Assembly: GCA_946183415.1 (NCBI GenBank)
Contig: CAMHAM010000011.1
Location: forward strand, 1-64,000
DNA: 64,000 bases
Direction: 5' to 3'
DNA from: an uncultured Prevotella sp.
Lineage (GTDB): Bacteria > Bacteroidota > Bacteroidia > Bacteroidales > Bacteroidaceae
The translations under genes were made by a program, and so were the position numbers. Shown piece by piece: positions 45,509 to 54,935 of the stretch; position 1 is the first letter of the stretch, and each line of letters opens with the position of its first letter. A model generated the notes under the pieces. The model searched no databases and was not told the DNA's origin. It saw only the letters and a list, made by a program, of their open reading frames with translations.

Positions 45509-48409
45509 ATGACACGTAAGTCGACATTGCTATTCATGATTGCCTTGGTTCTCACTCTGGGAATCCGGGCGCAGCGTATACCTCTGAGAATCATGTCACA
45601 GACACCTGTGGCTGGTATTGAAGAGGCACGTAGCCTGATGTTCGACCATTATGGTGTCATGTGGGTGGGAACAGATCAGGGATTCCGTTCCTTCGACGGC
45701 TATAACTTCAATACTTATCGCAGTGACGCCTATTCACCAGGCATTCTGCCGAATAACTATGTCCGCACGATGACAGAAGACCAGCACGACCAATTATGGA
45801 TAGGTACGCGCGACGGACTGGCCTGTTATAATCGAAGGAAAGGAACCTTCAAGACCTACCATCTTCGTAACGAACGGGCACGACTGATCAACACCCTCTT
45901 TACCGCCAGCGATGGTACAGTCTGGGCTGGCACTAACGCTGGAGCCTCACGCTATGATGCGGAAAAAGACGACTTTATCGATATTGATCTGCCCAATGCT
46001 GTTATCGCCTTTGCTGAGGATAGCCACCATCACCTTTATATAGGTACATGGGAAGGAGGACTCATCCGCCTTGACAAGCAGAGCGGCAAGATGGTACACT
46101 ATGCCCGCATGAACGAGCGCAACACGGCCTCACAGTTGCTGATAGACAGCAGAGGGCGTCTTTGGGTTGGCACTTGGGAACATGGTATCGTACGTCTTGA
46201 CCATCCTGAGAACGAAGCTGACCCCGGTATGCACAAGATCAACGAGGGGCGTCGCGACTTCCGCACCTTCCATCGCTTGGTGGAAGATTCCCTGAGTCAT
46301 GCTGTCTGGGGGTGCTGCATAGAAGGTCTGACACGCGTGGACTTCGACAATGAGGCAGACGTGGAGAACTATCCCATCCTCACGTTCTGTTACGATATGT
46401 TGGCAGACAACATGGGCAACCTATGGGTTCTCACCCGTAACAACGGCATCGTTCACCTCAGTACGAAGCCTTCCCCCTTCCGTTACTTCCATTTGAATCC
46501 TGCAGGACAGGAATTGCCTGTGAATCGCATCCAATCTATCTTTACCCACGATGGGCATCGTTTCTGGCTTGGCCTACAGCCCTACGGACTGGCGCTATAT
46601 GACCGTGATACCAACCACGTGCTTTACAACAAAGACATCCCTGGATTCAGTGCCATGACAGGTGCCGATCCCATTCATGTGCAGACCATCTCAGCCTTCC
46701 AGGAATTACCCAATCATACATTGTGGATTGCCAGTTCACGAGGCATTATTATCTACCGCGATGGTGAACAGGCACGCCTGTTACCACGAAATGCAACTCC
46801 TTTTATCGTCGACGGTGAAGTCAAGAGTTTCCACAAGTTGTCTGATGGCGCAGTGCTGGTCGGGTTGAGCAATGGCGTGGGGATTGCCTTCTCAGAGACG
46901 AAGGGGCGTATGCTGAAATTGTCAGAGGAGGGGCGCGACTTCAGTTATGGCGATGTCCTTTCCATCATGGAGGATCATCAGCATCAGATATGGATTGCCA
47001 CTGAGGGCGAGGGCATTATCCGCATCAGTGGAAATGTCAGTAAGCCAGATGCATATACTTGTCACCAGTATGCACCAGTCAATAAGAATTATCCGATTGA
47101 CGAGGCTACAGCCTGCTATGAGGATAGCGAGCACCGCCTTTGGGCTATCTCTGGCAGTGGAGGGCTCTTCCTCTACAACGAAGAGGAAGATTCTTTCGAG
47201 CCTGTCAATCATCGTTTCCACATAGGCTTGGGCAGTATCTATTCGATTGTAGGCGACGAGAAAGGCTACATCTGGCTCTCGACAGACAAAGGTCTGATGC
47301 GACTGAGTTTTACGGAAGACGAAAAAGGCCTCATCGCCACCTATGGCATCGAAGACGGTATAGAGTCGATCCGTTTCTCTGCCAATGGTTCTTTCCGTTA
47401 TGGCAGCGAGCTTCTTTTTGGCAGCGCCGATGGTTTCTTCTCCTTCGAGCCTGCGAAACTCTACTTGGGTTCCGACCTTCGCAAACCCAAGGCGCTCAGT
47501 GCAACGCTGGCTGTCTCTGAATTACTGATCGACGATCATCCCTATGCTTGGCTTGATTCGGCGAGTCGTAGCCAGATCTCCAAGTGCCAGCCTTTCTTCA
47601 CGCGCAAGATCAGGATTCCCTCAAATGTCAAGAAGTTCGCTGTTGGCTTCTCGCTCCTGACCTACCAGAATCAGGAACAATGCAGATATGCCTATCTGCT
47701 TGAGGGCTACGACCACGATTGGCACTATGTGGATGCAGACAACCGCTGGGCATCCTATCAGAATCTGCGCGAAGGGACTTACAGATTGAAGTTACGAGCT
47801 ATCGACAGCCATGGGCAACTCGTTGAGAAGCCCGATGCCATCGAGATAGAAGTGCTGCCACCATGGTATCGCACTTGGTGGGCTTACCTTATTTATTTAG
47901 GTCTGCTTGGAGCGGCCGTTTACGGCATCAAGGAGTGGTATAAGGCTCGCGTGAACCGCCGAGCACGCCTGCAACAGCGCGTAAGCGAACTGCTTCACTA
48001 TCGCGAAATGATGGTGATGAAGCAGTTTGAGGGCGCCCGTAAGGCCTTGGAGGCTGAGGAACAGCAGCACAACTCGCCCGATGAGCTCTTCTTACAGAAA
48101 GCCATCGACTGCGTGAAGCAGCATCTCGATGATGCCGATTACGATCGCGAGCAGTTTGCCTCTGATATGTGCGTCTCATCTTCCACCTTATATAATAAGA
48201 TACGAGCCTTGACAGGACAAAGCATCACAGGCTTCATCAACAGCATCCGTCTGAAGGAGGCTTGCCGCATCATGCGCCAACGCCCTGACATCAAGATGAC
48301 CGAGCTCTCGATGGCAGTAGGCTTTAACACGCCCAAGTATTTCACCAAGCTCTTCAAGAAAGAGTTCGACATGCTCCCCAGCGAGTGGATCAGTGAGAAC
48401 GAACGTTAA
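45509..48409 (+). CDS. Two-component-propeller regulator with AraC domain and no histidine kinase
   Basis: A 966-residue membrane-spanning regulator. After a signal peptide there are many propeller repeats (for example VMWVGTDQGFRSFDGYNF and QLWIGTRDGLACYNRRKG), then a Y_Y_Y domain (RYAYLLEGYDHDWHYVDAD), a membrane helix (YLIYLGLLGAAVYGI) and a C-terminal AraC-type helix-turn-helix (FASDMCVSSSTLYNKIRALT, then MTELSMAVGFNTPKYFTKLF). Between helix and DNA-binding domain there are only about 80 residues, too few for the HisKA, HATPase and receiver domains of a normal hybrid regulator. It is therefore a one-component membrane-tethered activator. It sits 1.7 kb upstream of susC and may control the polysaccharide locus. 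Confidence 0.88.
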   Translation: MTRKSTLLFMIALVLTLGIRAQRIPLRIMSQTPVAGIEEARSLMFDHYGVMWVGTDQGFRSFDGYNFNTYRSDAYSPGILPNNYVRTMTEDQHDQLWIGTRDGLACYNRRKGTFKTYHLRNERARLINTLFTASDGTVWAGTNAGASRYDAEKDDFIDIDLPNAVIAFAEDSHHHLYIGTWEGGLIRLDKQSGKMVHYARMNERNTASQLLIDSRGRLWVGTWEHGIVRLDHPENEADPGMHKINEGRRDFRTFHRLVEDSLSHAVWGCCIEGLTRVDFDNEADVENYPILTFCYDMLADNMGNLWVLTRNNGIVHLSTKPSPFRYFHLNPAGQELPVNRIQSIFTHDGHRFWLGLQPYGLALYDRDTNHVLYNKDIPGFSAMTGADPIHVQTISAFQELPNHTLWIASSRGIIIYRDGEQARLLPRNATPFIVDGEVKSFHKLSDGAVLVGLSNGVGIAFSETKGRMLKLSEEGRDFSYGDVLSIMEDHQHQIWIATEGEGIIRISGNVSKPDAYTCHQYAPVNKNYPIDEATACYEDSEHRLWAISGSGGLFLYNEEEDSFEPVNHRFHIGLGSIYSIVGDEKGYIWLSTDKGLMRLSFTEDEKGLIATYGIEDGIESIRFSANGSFRYGSELLFGSADGFFSFEPAKLYLGSDLRKPKALSATLAVSELLIDDHPYAWLDSASRSQISKCQPFFTRKIRIPSNVKKFAVGFSLLTYQNQEQCRYAYLLEGYDHDWHYVDADNRWASYQNLREGTYRLKLRAIDSHGQLVEKPDAIEIEVLPPWYRTWWAYLIYLGLLGAAVYGIKEWYKARVNRRARLQQRVSELLHYREMMVMKQFEGARKALEAEEQQHNSPDELFLQKAIDCVKQHLDDADYDREQFASDMCVSSSTLYNKIRALTGQSITGFINSIRLKEACRIMRQRPDIKMTELSMAVGFNTPKYFTKLFKKEFDMLPSEWISENER

Positions 48410-48430
48410 ATAATCCTCCAAAAAGAAAAG

Positions 48431-49654
48431 ATGAATGACTTTTTTCTATCATTAGTAAATGTTGTTTGCGAGATGGCTCCCTACCTCCTGCTGGGATTCT
48501 TCATCGCGGGGGTGCTCCATGTGTTTGTACCGCAGAACTTCTATCGCCACTATCTGTCGAGAGGCAACAAACTGTCTGTGCTCTGGGCTGCCCTGCTGGG
48601 TATTCCCCTCCCACTCTGTTCGTGCGGCGTGATTCCTACAGCCATCGGACTGAGGAATGAGAAGGCTTCCAAGGGAGCCGTCGCCTCATTTCTCATCGCT
48701 ACACCACAGACGGGCATTGACTCCATCTTGGCTACCTTCTCGCTGATGGGTCTTGGCTTTGCCATCGTCCGGCCTGTGGCGGCTCTCATCACGGGTGTTT
48801 GCGGCGGACTGCTGGTTAACCGGCTGGTGCATGAAGATAACCCGATGGACGATACTGCCTCAGCGTGCCAGATAGAACAAGGCAACCGATTGTGGCGTGT
48901 ATTGAAGTATGCTTATTACGACATGATACGCGATATTGGTCTGCGACTCGTTATCGGACTTGTTGTAGCAGCCCTGATTCAGGTTGCCGTGCCCGATGAG
49001 TTCTTCCTGCAGTTCGGCAGTCAGCCGCTGCTACAGATACTCGTCATTCTCATCATAGCCATACCTATGTATATCTGCTCTACAGGTAGCATCCCCGTGG
49101 CAGCGGCATTGCTGATGAAGGGGCTGTCGCCTGGAGCGGCGCTGGTGATGCTGATGGCGGGACCAGCTGTCAATCTGGCCAGCATTCTCGTGGTGCATAA
49201 GGCTATGGGGCGACGTTTCACCTCTATCTATCTGCTCACCATCGTAGGCTTTGCCGTATTTTTCGGACTGCTTCTCAATGCCTCAGGCGTCGAGCTTTAC
49301 TCCATTACTGGCCACGAGGCCTGCTGTGCGATGGCATCCGCATGGCCCAGTCCGTTTAAGATTGTTTGTGCTACATTATTAACCCTTTTAATTATATTCG
49401 CTCTTATGATGAAATTTTTCAGCAAGTTTACCAACAAGCCCTTAGACCCTGATACCGTCGTTTACAGAGTAGAGGACATGCATTGCAGCCATTGCGAGGC
49501 TGCTGTGGTTCGCGCCGTCGAGAATGTGCCTGGTGTAGAGAAGGCCAAGGCCAGTGCCTCAGCAAATACCCTCACCGTCAAAGGCCCTGCTACAGAAGAA
49601 GATATCCGCAAAGCCGTTGATGGCATCGGATACACGTTCAAGGGAAGATCCTGA
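48431..49654 (+). CDS. Metal permease with C-terminal heavy-metal-associated domain (SO_0444-like)
   Basis: A 407-residue protein. Two halves of a permease repeat are visible, each with a Cys-containing motif (PLPLCSCGVIPTAIGLRNE and YICSTGSIPVAAALLMKG). A C-terminal HMA domain follows with the metal motif EDMHCSHCEAAVVRAVENV. A further Cys-Cys in HEACCAMAS lies in the loop before it. SO_0444-type permeases export copper or zinc. It starts 21 bases after the AraC-type regulator, so the two may be co-transcribed; a metal link to the PUL is not obvious. Confidence 0.85.
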   Translation: MNDFFLSLVNVVCEMAPYLLLGFFIAGVLHVFVPQNFYRHYLSRGNKLSVLWAALLGIPLPLCSCGVIPTAIGLRNEKASKGAVASFLIATPQTGIDSILATFSLMGLGFAIVRPVAALITGVCGGLLVNRLVHEDNPMDDTASACQIEQGNRLWRVLKYAYYDMIRDIGLRLVIGLVVAALIQVAVPDEFFLQFGSQPLLQILVILIIAIPMYICSTGSIPVAAALLMKGLSPGAALVMLMAGPAVNLASILVVHKAMGRRFTSIYLLTIVGFAVFFGLLLNASGVELYSITGHEACCAMASAWPSPFKIVCATLLTLLIIFALMMKFFSKFTNKPLDPDTVVYRVEDMHCSHCEAAVVRAVENVPGVEKAKASASANTLTVKGPATEEDIRKAVDGIGYTFKGRS

Positions 49655-49660
49655 CGGCAA

Positions 49661-49691
49661 GGGCGCAGAGGGGACAGGAACTTCTGCGCCC
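49661..49691. terminator. Hairpin after the metal permease
   Basis: Nine-base perfect stem GGGCGCAGA/TCTGCGCCC seven bases after the stop. The following bases are A-rich, so termination strength is uncertain. Confidence 0.5.
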
Positions 49692-49712
49692 AGTAAAAAG
49701 TTCTGGAATTAA
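49692..49712 (-). repeat. Dispersed copy of the 22-bp repeat
   Basis: On the minus strand these 21 bases equal 24488-24508. The two sites are 25 kb apart. Confidence 0.8.
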
Positions 49713-49740
49713 ATTACGCAAACACTGGAGTCAGGCCCCA

Positions 49741-49857
49741 AAGTAAAGTGGGCGCTTGAGATGCGGTAGGGCCTCTCGCTAGGGTCAGGACCCGACAAGA
49801 AAGTCGCTCGCGACTTTACGTCGGTGCCAGACCCCAGCGAGAGGCAAGACTTTACTT
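49741..49857. repeat. Long multi-arm inverted repeat
   Basis: Nested arms: AAGTAAAGT (49741-49749) with ACTTTACTT (49849-49857); a 16-bp pair at 49771-49786 and 49830-49845 with one mismatch; CCGAC (49792) with GTCGG (49820); and AAAGTCG (49800) with CGACTTT (49811). A T-rich run follows at 49858-49867. The transcript would fold as one extended hairpin that could also end transcription. Confidence 0.75.
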
Positions 49858-49984
49858 GTTCTTTTTTAGCGAAAAGGGCATGATTTGGTGGGGGAAAGGG
49901 CTGAATATCGATGGATTGGGCGAAAATTAATGATTTGTTCCCCTCAAATAATGATAAAGAGACGTTGATTTAAATCAATAATCG

Positions 49985-49992
49985 TATCTTTG
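49985..49992 (+). promoter_or_regulatory. -7 box TATCTTTG for susC
   Basis: TATCTTTG 85 bases before the susC ATG at 50077, with GTTG about 22 bases upstream as a possible -33 element. Confidence 0.65.
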
Positions 49993-50076
49993 CACCCAGA
50001 TTCCGCAATCGTTTGCGTAGAAATTTGGGAACTTTTTTTACTAACAATATTAACATTAACTCAAACACAGTAACAA

Positions 50077-53000
50077 ATGAAGTATGTTCATCTAACTCTT
50101 CCATCTATGAAGCTATGCTTTGCGATGGCGTTGGCAGGAGGAATCATGGCATTCCCATTGCCGACAATGGCAGAACAGGCTGTTCAGAACGTCCAGCAGG
50201 CTGGCGTGGTGAAAGGCCAGGTAACTGACAAGAACGGTGACGGCGTGATTGGCGCTACCGTGAAAGTGAAGGATGCACAGGCAGGTACAGTAACCGACTA
50301 CAACGGAAACTTCAGCCTGAACGTGCAGAAGGCAGGTATCCTCGTGGTTAGCTACATCGGCTACCTGACAAAAGAAATAGCCTTTACTCCAGGTCAGACA
50401 CTTAACATCACCATCGAGGAAGACGCTACCGCACTCGACGAAGTGGTAGTCGTTGGTTATGGTGTTCAGAAGAAGTCGGACGTGACTGGTTCTGTCACCT
50501 CTATTAATAAGGATCGCCTGAGCAAGCTGCCAGTAACCAACGTACTGCAGGCAGTACAGGGTGCCGCAGCTGGTGTGACCATCTCTCAGGGCTCTTCAAT
50601 CCCTGGCGATGCCCCCTCAGCATTGGTACGCGGACGTAACTCTATCAACGCAGGTACTGGTCCTTACATCGTTGTCGACGGTATCCCCATCTCGAAGAGC
50701 GGCGGTTCACTCAACGACATCAACCCTGGCGACATCGAGTCGATGGAAATTCTGAAGGATGCCTCTGCCACCGCCATCTATGGTACGAACGGTGCCAACG
50801 GTGTCATCCTGATCACCACCAAGCACGGTAAGGAAGGCAAGCCCAGCGTCAGCTACAACGGCTATGTCGGCTTTGAGACCTTCGCCCACAAGATGGACTT
50901 CTGCGACGGTCAGCAGATTACCCAGCGCTATAAGGACTATGTGGCCCAGAACCCTGGCGAGACGATGTACAACGACTTCGTCAAGAACCAGAACGAGGCT
51001 GATGCCCAGGCTGCAGGCCGTGAAACCGACTGGCTATACGATATGGTATCGCAGACTGGTATCATCCATGACCATAACGTCACCGTCAACGGTGGTGCTG
51101 AGAAGATCAAGTACTTCATCTCCGGCGACTACATGAGCCAGAAGGGTGTACTGAAGGGCTTCAACTACAAGCGCTACTCACTCCGTATGAACATCGATGC
51201 CGACGTGACAGACTATCTGAGAATCGGTACCAACAGCTATATCGTCAGCCACAACCGTGATGGCGGCCGTGTGAACTTCATGATGGCTGAGGCTATGTCG
51301 CCTTATGGTAAGGTGTATGAGGACGATGGCAGCTATTGCATCTACCCGATGTACACTGAGAGCTTGTTCTTCAACCCGATGCGTGACATCAACCAGGATC
51401 ACGAGCGCCGTCAGTGGAACATCAACCTCAACGCTTATGCAGAGCTGAACTTCGGCAATATCTGGAAGCCTTTGACAGGTCTTACCTACAAGTTCAACTT
51501 CGGTTACTCATTCGTTCCCAAGCGCGAGAACTATTATAATGGTGCAGAGCAGAACGATCCTAACGGCTACGGTTACATCTTCAACGCTGAGACTCAGAGC
51601 CGCACAGTGGAGAACATCCTGACCTATGCAAAGGATATCCAGAAGCACCACTTCGACATCACGCTGCTTTACGCTTCTTCACGCAAGAAGTATCACGACA
51701 ACACGGCTACTGGCGCCAAGTTCATCAACGATGAGCTGCTGTGGCACAACCTCGGTGGCGGCGGTACACAGACTGCTAAGTCGTACACAGATCTCTATAA
51801 AACCGTTTCTCAGATGGGACGTCTGAACTACTCTTACGACAGCCGCTACCTCTTCACCTTCACGGTACGTCGCGACGGTTCTTCAGTGTTCGGTGCCGAT
51901 AACAAATACGGTACATTCCCCTCTGTAGCCCTTGGTTGGAACATCGCCAACGAGAAGTTCATGGAGAAGGCCGACTGGCTGAACAACCTGAAGCTGCGCC
52001 TCTCTTACGGTAAGGCCGGTAACGAGGCCATCGGTGTTTACGAGACCCTCGCCAAGATGTCGAATGCTGCCCTGACAATGGACGGACAGTCGGCTACAGC
52101 CCTTTACCCCAGCAGCCGCATGGGTAACTCCGGACTGGGTTGGGAGACCACCAAGACATTCAACATCGGTATCGACTTCGGTTTCCTGAACAACCGCATC
52201 AACGGTAACATCGACTTCTATACATCTACGACCACCGACCTGCTGCTGCAGCGCAACCTGCCGAAGGTTTCCGGTTACTCGAATGTATATATGAATATGG
52301 GTAAGACCGCCAACAAGGGTCTTGAAATCACCATCAACTCTAAGAACATTGTTACAAAGGACTTCACATGGGGTACTAACCTCGTATGGTCGTGGAACAA
52401 GAATGAGATCAAGGACCTCTACGGAGACGAGAAGAGCGATATCGGTAACCGTTGGTTCATCGGCGAGCCTATCAGCGTGATCTACGACTACGAGATGGTA
52501 GGTATCTGGCAGAAAGATGAGATCGATCGTGGCGACCACCTGAACTGGGATCCTCAGGCACAGCCTGGTGACGTGAAGCTGCGCGACGTGAACGGCGATG
52601 GTAAGATCGATCCTAACAACGATAAGACCATCCAGGGACAGACCACTCCGAAGTGGATCGGTGGTTTGACCAACACCTTCACTTACAAGAACCTCTCACT
52701 GAGCATCTTTATCCAGACCGTACAGGGTCTGAAGCGTAATAACTCTCTGCTGGGTACAGCCAGCGACGAGATGGGACGCCGCAACAGCACTACAGAAGTA
52801 GGCTACTGGACTGAGAGCAATCCCAGCAACGAGTTCCGCTCACTGAGCAAGACCTCAAACCGCTGGGGCTACGGATTCCCATGCGATGCCAGCTTCACAC
52901 GTATCAAAGATGTAACACTGAGCTATCAGTTCCCTGCTCAGATTACCAATGCCCTGCGCATCAGCGCTCTGACAGTCTATGCCAGCGCACGTAACCTCGC

Positions 53001-53124
53001 AACCTTCACAAGCTGGAAGGGATGGGATCCTGAGGCTGACATCACTCAGCGTGGATGGGGTGGCTATGAGAACAACTACCCGATGACGAAGAGCTACGTA
53101 TTCGGTCTTAACGTGACGTTCTAA
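50077..53124 (+). CDS. SusC-type TonB-dependent outer-membrane transporter
   Basis: A 1015-residue protein. After a signal peptide there is a carboxypeptidase-regulatory-like domain (VVKGQVTDKNGDGVIGATVK), a TonB-box-like DEVVVVGYGVQKKSDVTGSV, a plug domain, and a 22-strand barrel ending SYVFGLNVTF with the aromatic C-terminus needed for insertion. It works with the SusD-like gene 30 bases downstream to import oligosaccharides. Length is normal. It has its own promoter. Both parts of the pair differ in length from the second pair in this window, suggesting different glycans. Confidence 0.95.
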   Translation: MKYVHLTLPSMKLCFAMALAGGIMAFPLPTMAEQAVQNVQQAGVVKGQVTDKNGDGVIGATVKVKDAQAGTVTDYNGNFSLNVQKAGILVVSYIGYLTKEIAFTPGQTLNITIEEDATALDEVVVVGYGVQKKSDVTGSVTSINKDRLSKLPVTNVLQAVQGAAAGVTISQGSSIPGDAPSALVRGRNSINAGTGPYIVVDGIPISKSGGSLNDINPGDIESMEILKDASATAIYGTNGANGVILITTKHGKEGKPSVSYNGYVGFETFAHKMDFCDGQQITQRYKDYVAQNPGETMYNDFVKNQNEADAQAAGRETDWLYDMVSQTGIIHDHNVTVNGGAEKIKYFISGDYMSQKGVLKGFNYKRYSLRMNIDADVTDYLRIGTNSYIVSHNRDGGRVNFMMAEAMSPYGKVYEDDGSYCIYPMYTESLFFNPMRDINQDHERRQWNINLNAYAELNFGNIWKPLTGLTYKFNFGYSFVPKRENYYNGAEQNDPNGYGYIFNAETQSRTVENILTYAKDIQKHHFDITLLYASSRKKYHDNTATGAKFINDELLWHNLGGGGTQTAKSYTDLYKTVSQMGRLNYSYDSRYLFTFTVRRDGSSVFGADNKYGTFPSVALGWNIANEKFMEKADWLNNLKLRLSYGKAGNEAIGVYETLAKMSNAALTMDGQSATALYPSSRMGNSGLGWETTKTFNIGIDFGFLNNRINGNIDFYTSTTTDLLLQRNLPKVSGYSNVYMNMGKTANKGLEITINSKNIVTKDFTWGTNLVWSWNKNEIKDLYGDEKSDIGNRWFIGEPISVIYDYEMVGIWQKDEIDRGDHLNWDPQAQPGDVKLRDVNGDGKIDPNNDKTIQGQTTPKWIGGLTNTFTYKNLSLSIFIQTVQGLKRNNSLLGTASDEMGRRNSTTEVGYWTESNPSNEFRSLSKTSNRWGYGFPCDASFTRIKDVTLSYQFPAQITNALRISALTVYASARNLATFTSWKGWDPEADITQRGWGGYENNYPMTKSYVFGLNVTF

Positions 53125-53154
53125 AGGTAAAAAGGTAAAAAAGTAAAAAATGTA

Positions 53155-54831
53155 ATGATTATGAAACTAAGAAACATTATATATTCAGTAGTTGCTGTCA
53201 GCACACTGGCTCTGACCTCATGCAGCGACAGCTACTTGGATGAGAAGATGTACTCGAACTACGGCACAGATGTAGCCGATGTCGAGGCAAAAGTCATCGG
53301 TCTGCACTATAAGTACGCAGCCCTTTGGGGTATGTCAAGCCGCCAGGGATTCACAGGCATCTGGCAGGATGGTACCGACGTAGGTGCCCCTGGTGATACC
53401 GAAGGTGTGGAGGTTCCTTTCTTCCAGTATGGTTCGCTGAACTCTGAGAACGGTGGTGTCAGCTTCATGTGGGAGAATCTCTATAGCATCATCAACAGCG
53501 CGAACATTATCATCAACACCGAAGGCGTTGACGCAGCCGGCAAGGCTGAGGCCGAGTTCTTCCGTGCTTACGCTTACAACCTGCTCGTCACCCTCTGGGG
53601 ACCTGTACCCCTCATAACTGAGAGCAAGGCTGATCCACGCACAGACTTTACCCGCAACGCGGTTGCAGAGGTAGATGCTATCATCACATCAGACCTGAAC
53701 GACGCGATTGCCAATCTGCCTGAAGTAGGCAAGACCAAGACACAGAACCGTATCAATAAGGACTGTGCCCGCATCCTTGCCGGAGAGGCTTTCCTCCGCA
53801 TGGGCAAGGCTGCCGAGGCTGAGGCTGCTGTTTCACCAGTCATCAGCGGCGGTAACTACAAACTGATCTCTGAGCGTTATGGCAAGTATCTCGCAGAGGC
53901 TGGCGATTACTACAGTGATATGTTCCGCTGGCACAACCAGCGCCGCTCTGAGGGTAACACCGAGGGTATCTGGGTATTCCAGATGGAGTATAACCGCGAT
54001 GTGACTGGTGGAACCATCGACAACCCGCAGCAGCGCCGTAACTGGGTGGCCGCCTTCCACAAGATCGACGGCATGCAGAATGCCGACTCTCTTGGAGGTC
54101 GTGGCAACGGTCGTCTGCGCCTGAGCAACTATGTGAAGTATGGAATCTATGAGAAGGGTGATATCCGTAACTCTAACCACAATATCCGCCGCGTCCTCTA
54201 CTATAACAAGCCCAACTGGAGTGGTACTGTATGGGTAAAGGATGGTTTCAAGGTTGATGAAGGTACGGCTGGTGCTACCCAAGTCAGCGTGAAGACAGGT
54301 GACAAGGCTTACTGGACCGTAAAGGATACCCTGAACGTGATGTATCCTCACACCACCAAGTGGGGTGGCTACGACCCGACAGACGACTTTGGCTATGCTC
54401 TCGTTAAGGACTGGCCCATTATGCGTCTGGCTGATGCTTATCTGCTCCGTGCAGAGGCCCGCATCGTGCAGGGTAACACCGCCGGTGCCGCAGAGGACAT
54501 CAACGTGCTGCGCGACCGTGCCTTCAAGGAGTACCGTGCTGAGAGCGGCAACGCTGAGGCCGGCAAGGTAACTGCGGCTCAGATGACGATGGACTTCCTG
54601 CTCGACGAGCGTATCCGCGAACTCGTAGGTGAGGAGAACCGCCGCTATACCCTCTGCCGTACCGGCAAGCTCGCTGACCGCGTGAAGATGATCATGGAGA
54701 ACTGGGCAGAGACCACAGAGAGCAAGGCCATCACAGGCTTCGATGCCGCCAAGCACGTGCTGCTGCCTATTCCTCTGTCAGAGATCCAGCTCAACAAGGA
54801 TGCTGACCTCCAGCAGAACCCTGGTTATTAA
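53155..54831 (+). CDS. SusD/RagB-type glycan-binding lipoprotein
   Basis: A 558-residue lipoprotein with signal peptide and lipobox LTSC. The SusD fold is recognised by an N-terminal DSYLDEKMYSNYG, the TPR helices (AEFFRAYAYNLLVTLWGPVP, a standard phrase), and a C-terminal FLLDERIRELVGEENRRYT followed by HVLLPIPLSEIQLN and LQQNPGY. It caps the SusC barrel and binds glycan at the surface. The start may be 53155 or 53161. It is followed by a strong terminator-like hairpin before the GH gene. Confidence 0.94.
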   Translation: MIMKLRNIIYSVVAVSTLALTSCSDSYLDEKMYSNYGTDVADVEAKVIGLHYKYAALWGMSSRQGFTGIWQDGTDVGAPGDTEGVEVPFFQYGSLNSENGGVSFMWENLYSIINSANIIINTEGVDAAGKAEAEFFRAYAYNLLVTLWGPVPLITESKADPRTDFTRNAVAEVDAIITSDLNDAIANLPEVGKTKTQNRINKDCARILAGEAFLRMGKAAEAEAAVSPVISGGNYKLISERYGKYLAEAGDYYSDMFRWHNQRRSEGNTEGIWVFQMEYNRDVTGGTIDNPQQRRNWVAAFHKIDGMQNADSLGGRGNGRLRLSNYVKYGIYEKGDIRNSNHNIRRVLYYNKPNWSGTVWVKDGFKVDEGTAGATQVSVKTGDKAYWTVKDTLNVMYPHTTKWGGYDPTDDFGYALVKDWPIMRLADAYLLRAEARIVQGNTAGAAEDINVLRDRAFKEYRAESGNAEAGKVTAAQMTMDFLLDERIRELVGEENRRYTLCRTGKLADRVKMIMENWAETTESKAITGFDAAKHVLLPIPLSEIQLNKDADLQQNPGY

Positions 54832-54886
54832 GACATTTCTTTCGTTCATACATAATTAGGTTATTAGTTAGTATTTCTAAGGTGGA

Positions 54887-54921
54887 GGGGCAGTCTATGC
54901 GACGTAGGCTGCCCCTTTTTT
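54887..54921 (+). terminator. Terminator between susD and the GH88/105 gene
   Basis: GGGGCAGTCTA pairs with TAGGCTGCCCC (one G-T pair), followed by six T. It lies in the 104-base gap before the enzyme genes, so part of the message may stop here and lower enzyme expression relative to susCD. Confidence 0.8.
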
Positions 54922-54935
54922 AAAAACAAACGAAT

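Larger units (their letters stand above)
49655..50076. other. 422-bp intergenic region with structured repeats
   Basis: Contains a GGGCGCAGA/TCTGCGCCC hairpin after the permease (49661-49691), a 21-bp reverse copy of the 24.5-kb repeat (49692-49712), a long multi-arm hairpin (49741-49857) and the susC promoter (49985-49992). No gene seen. Confidence 0.8.

Noticed and set aside
53833..54756. Minus-strand open frame inside susD
   Set aside because: Shadow frame of a strongly supported SusD gene.
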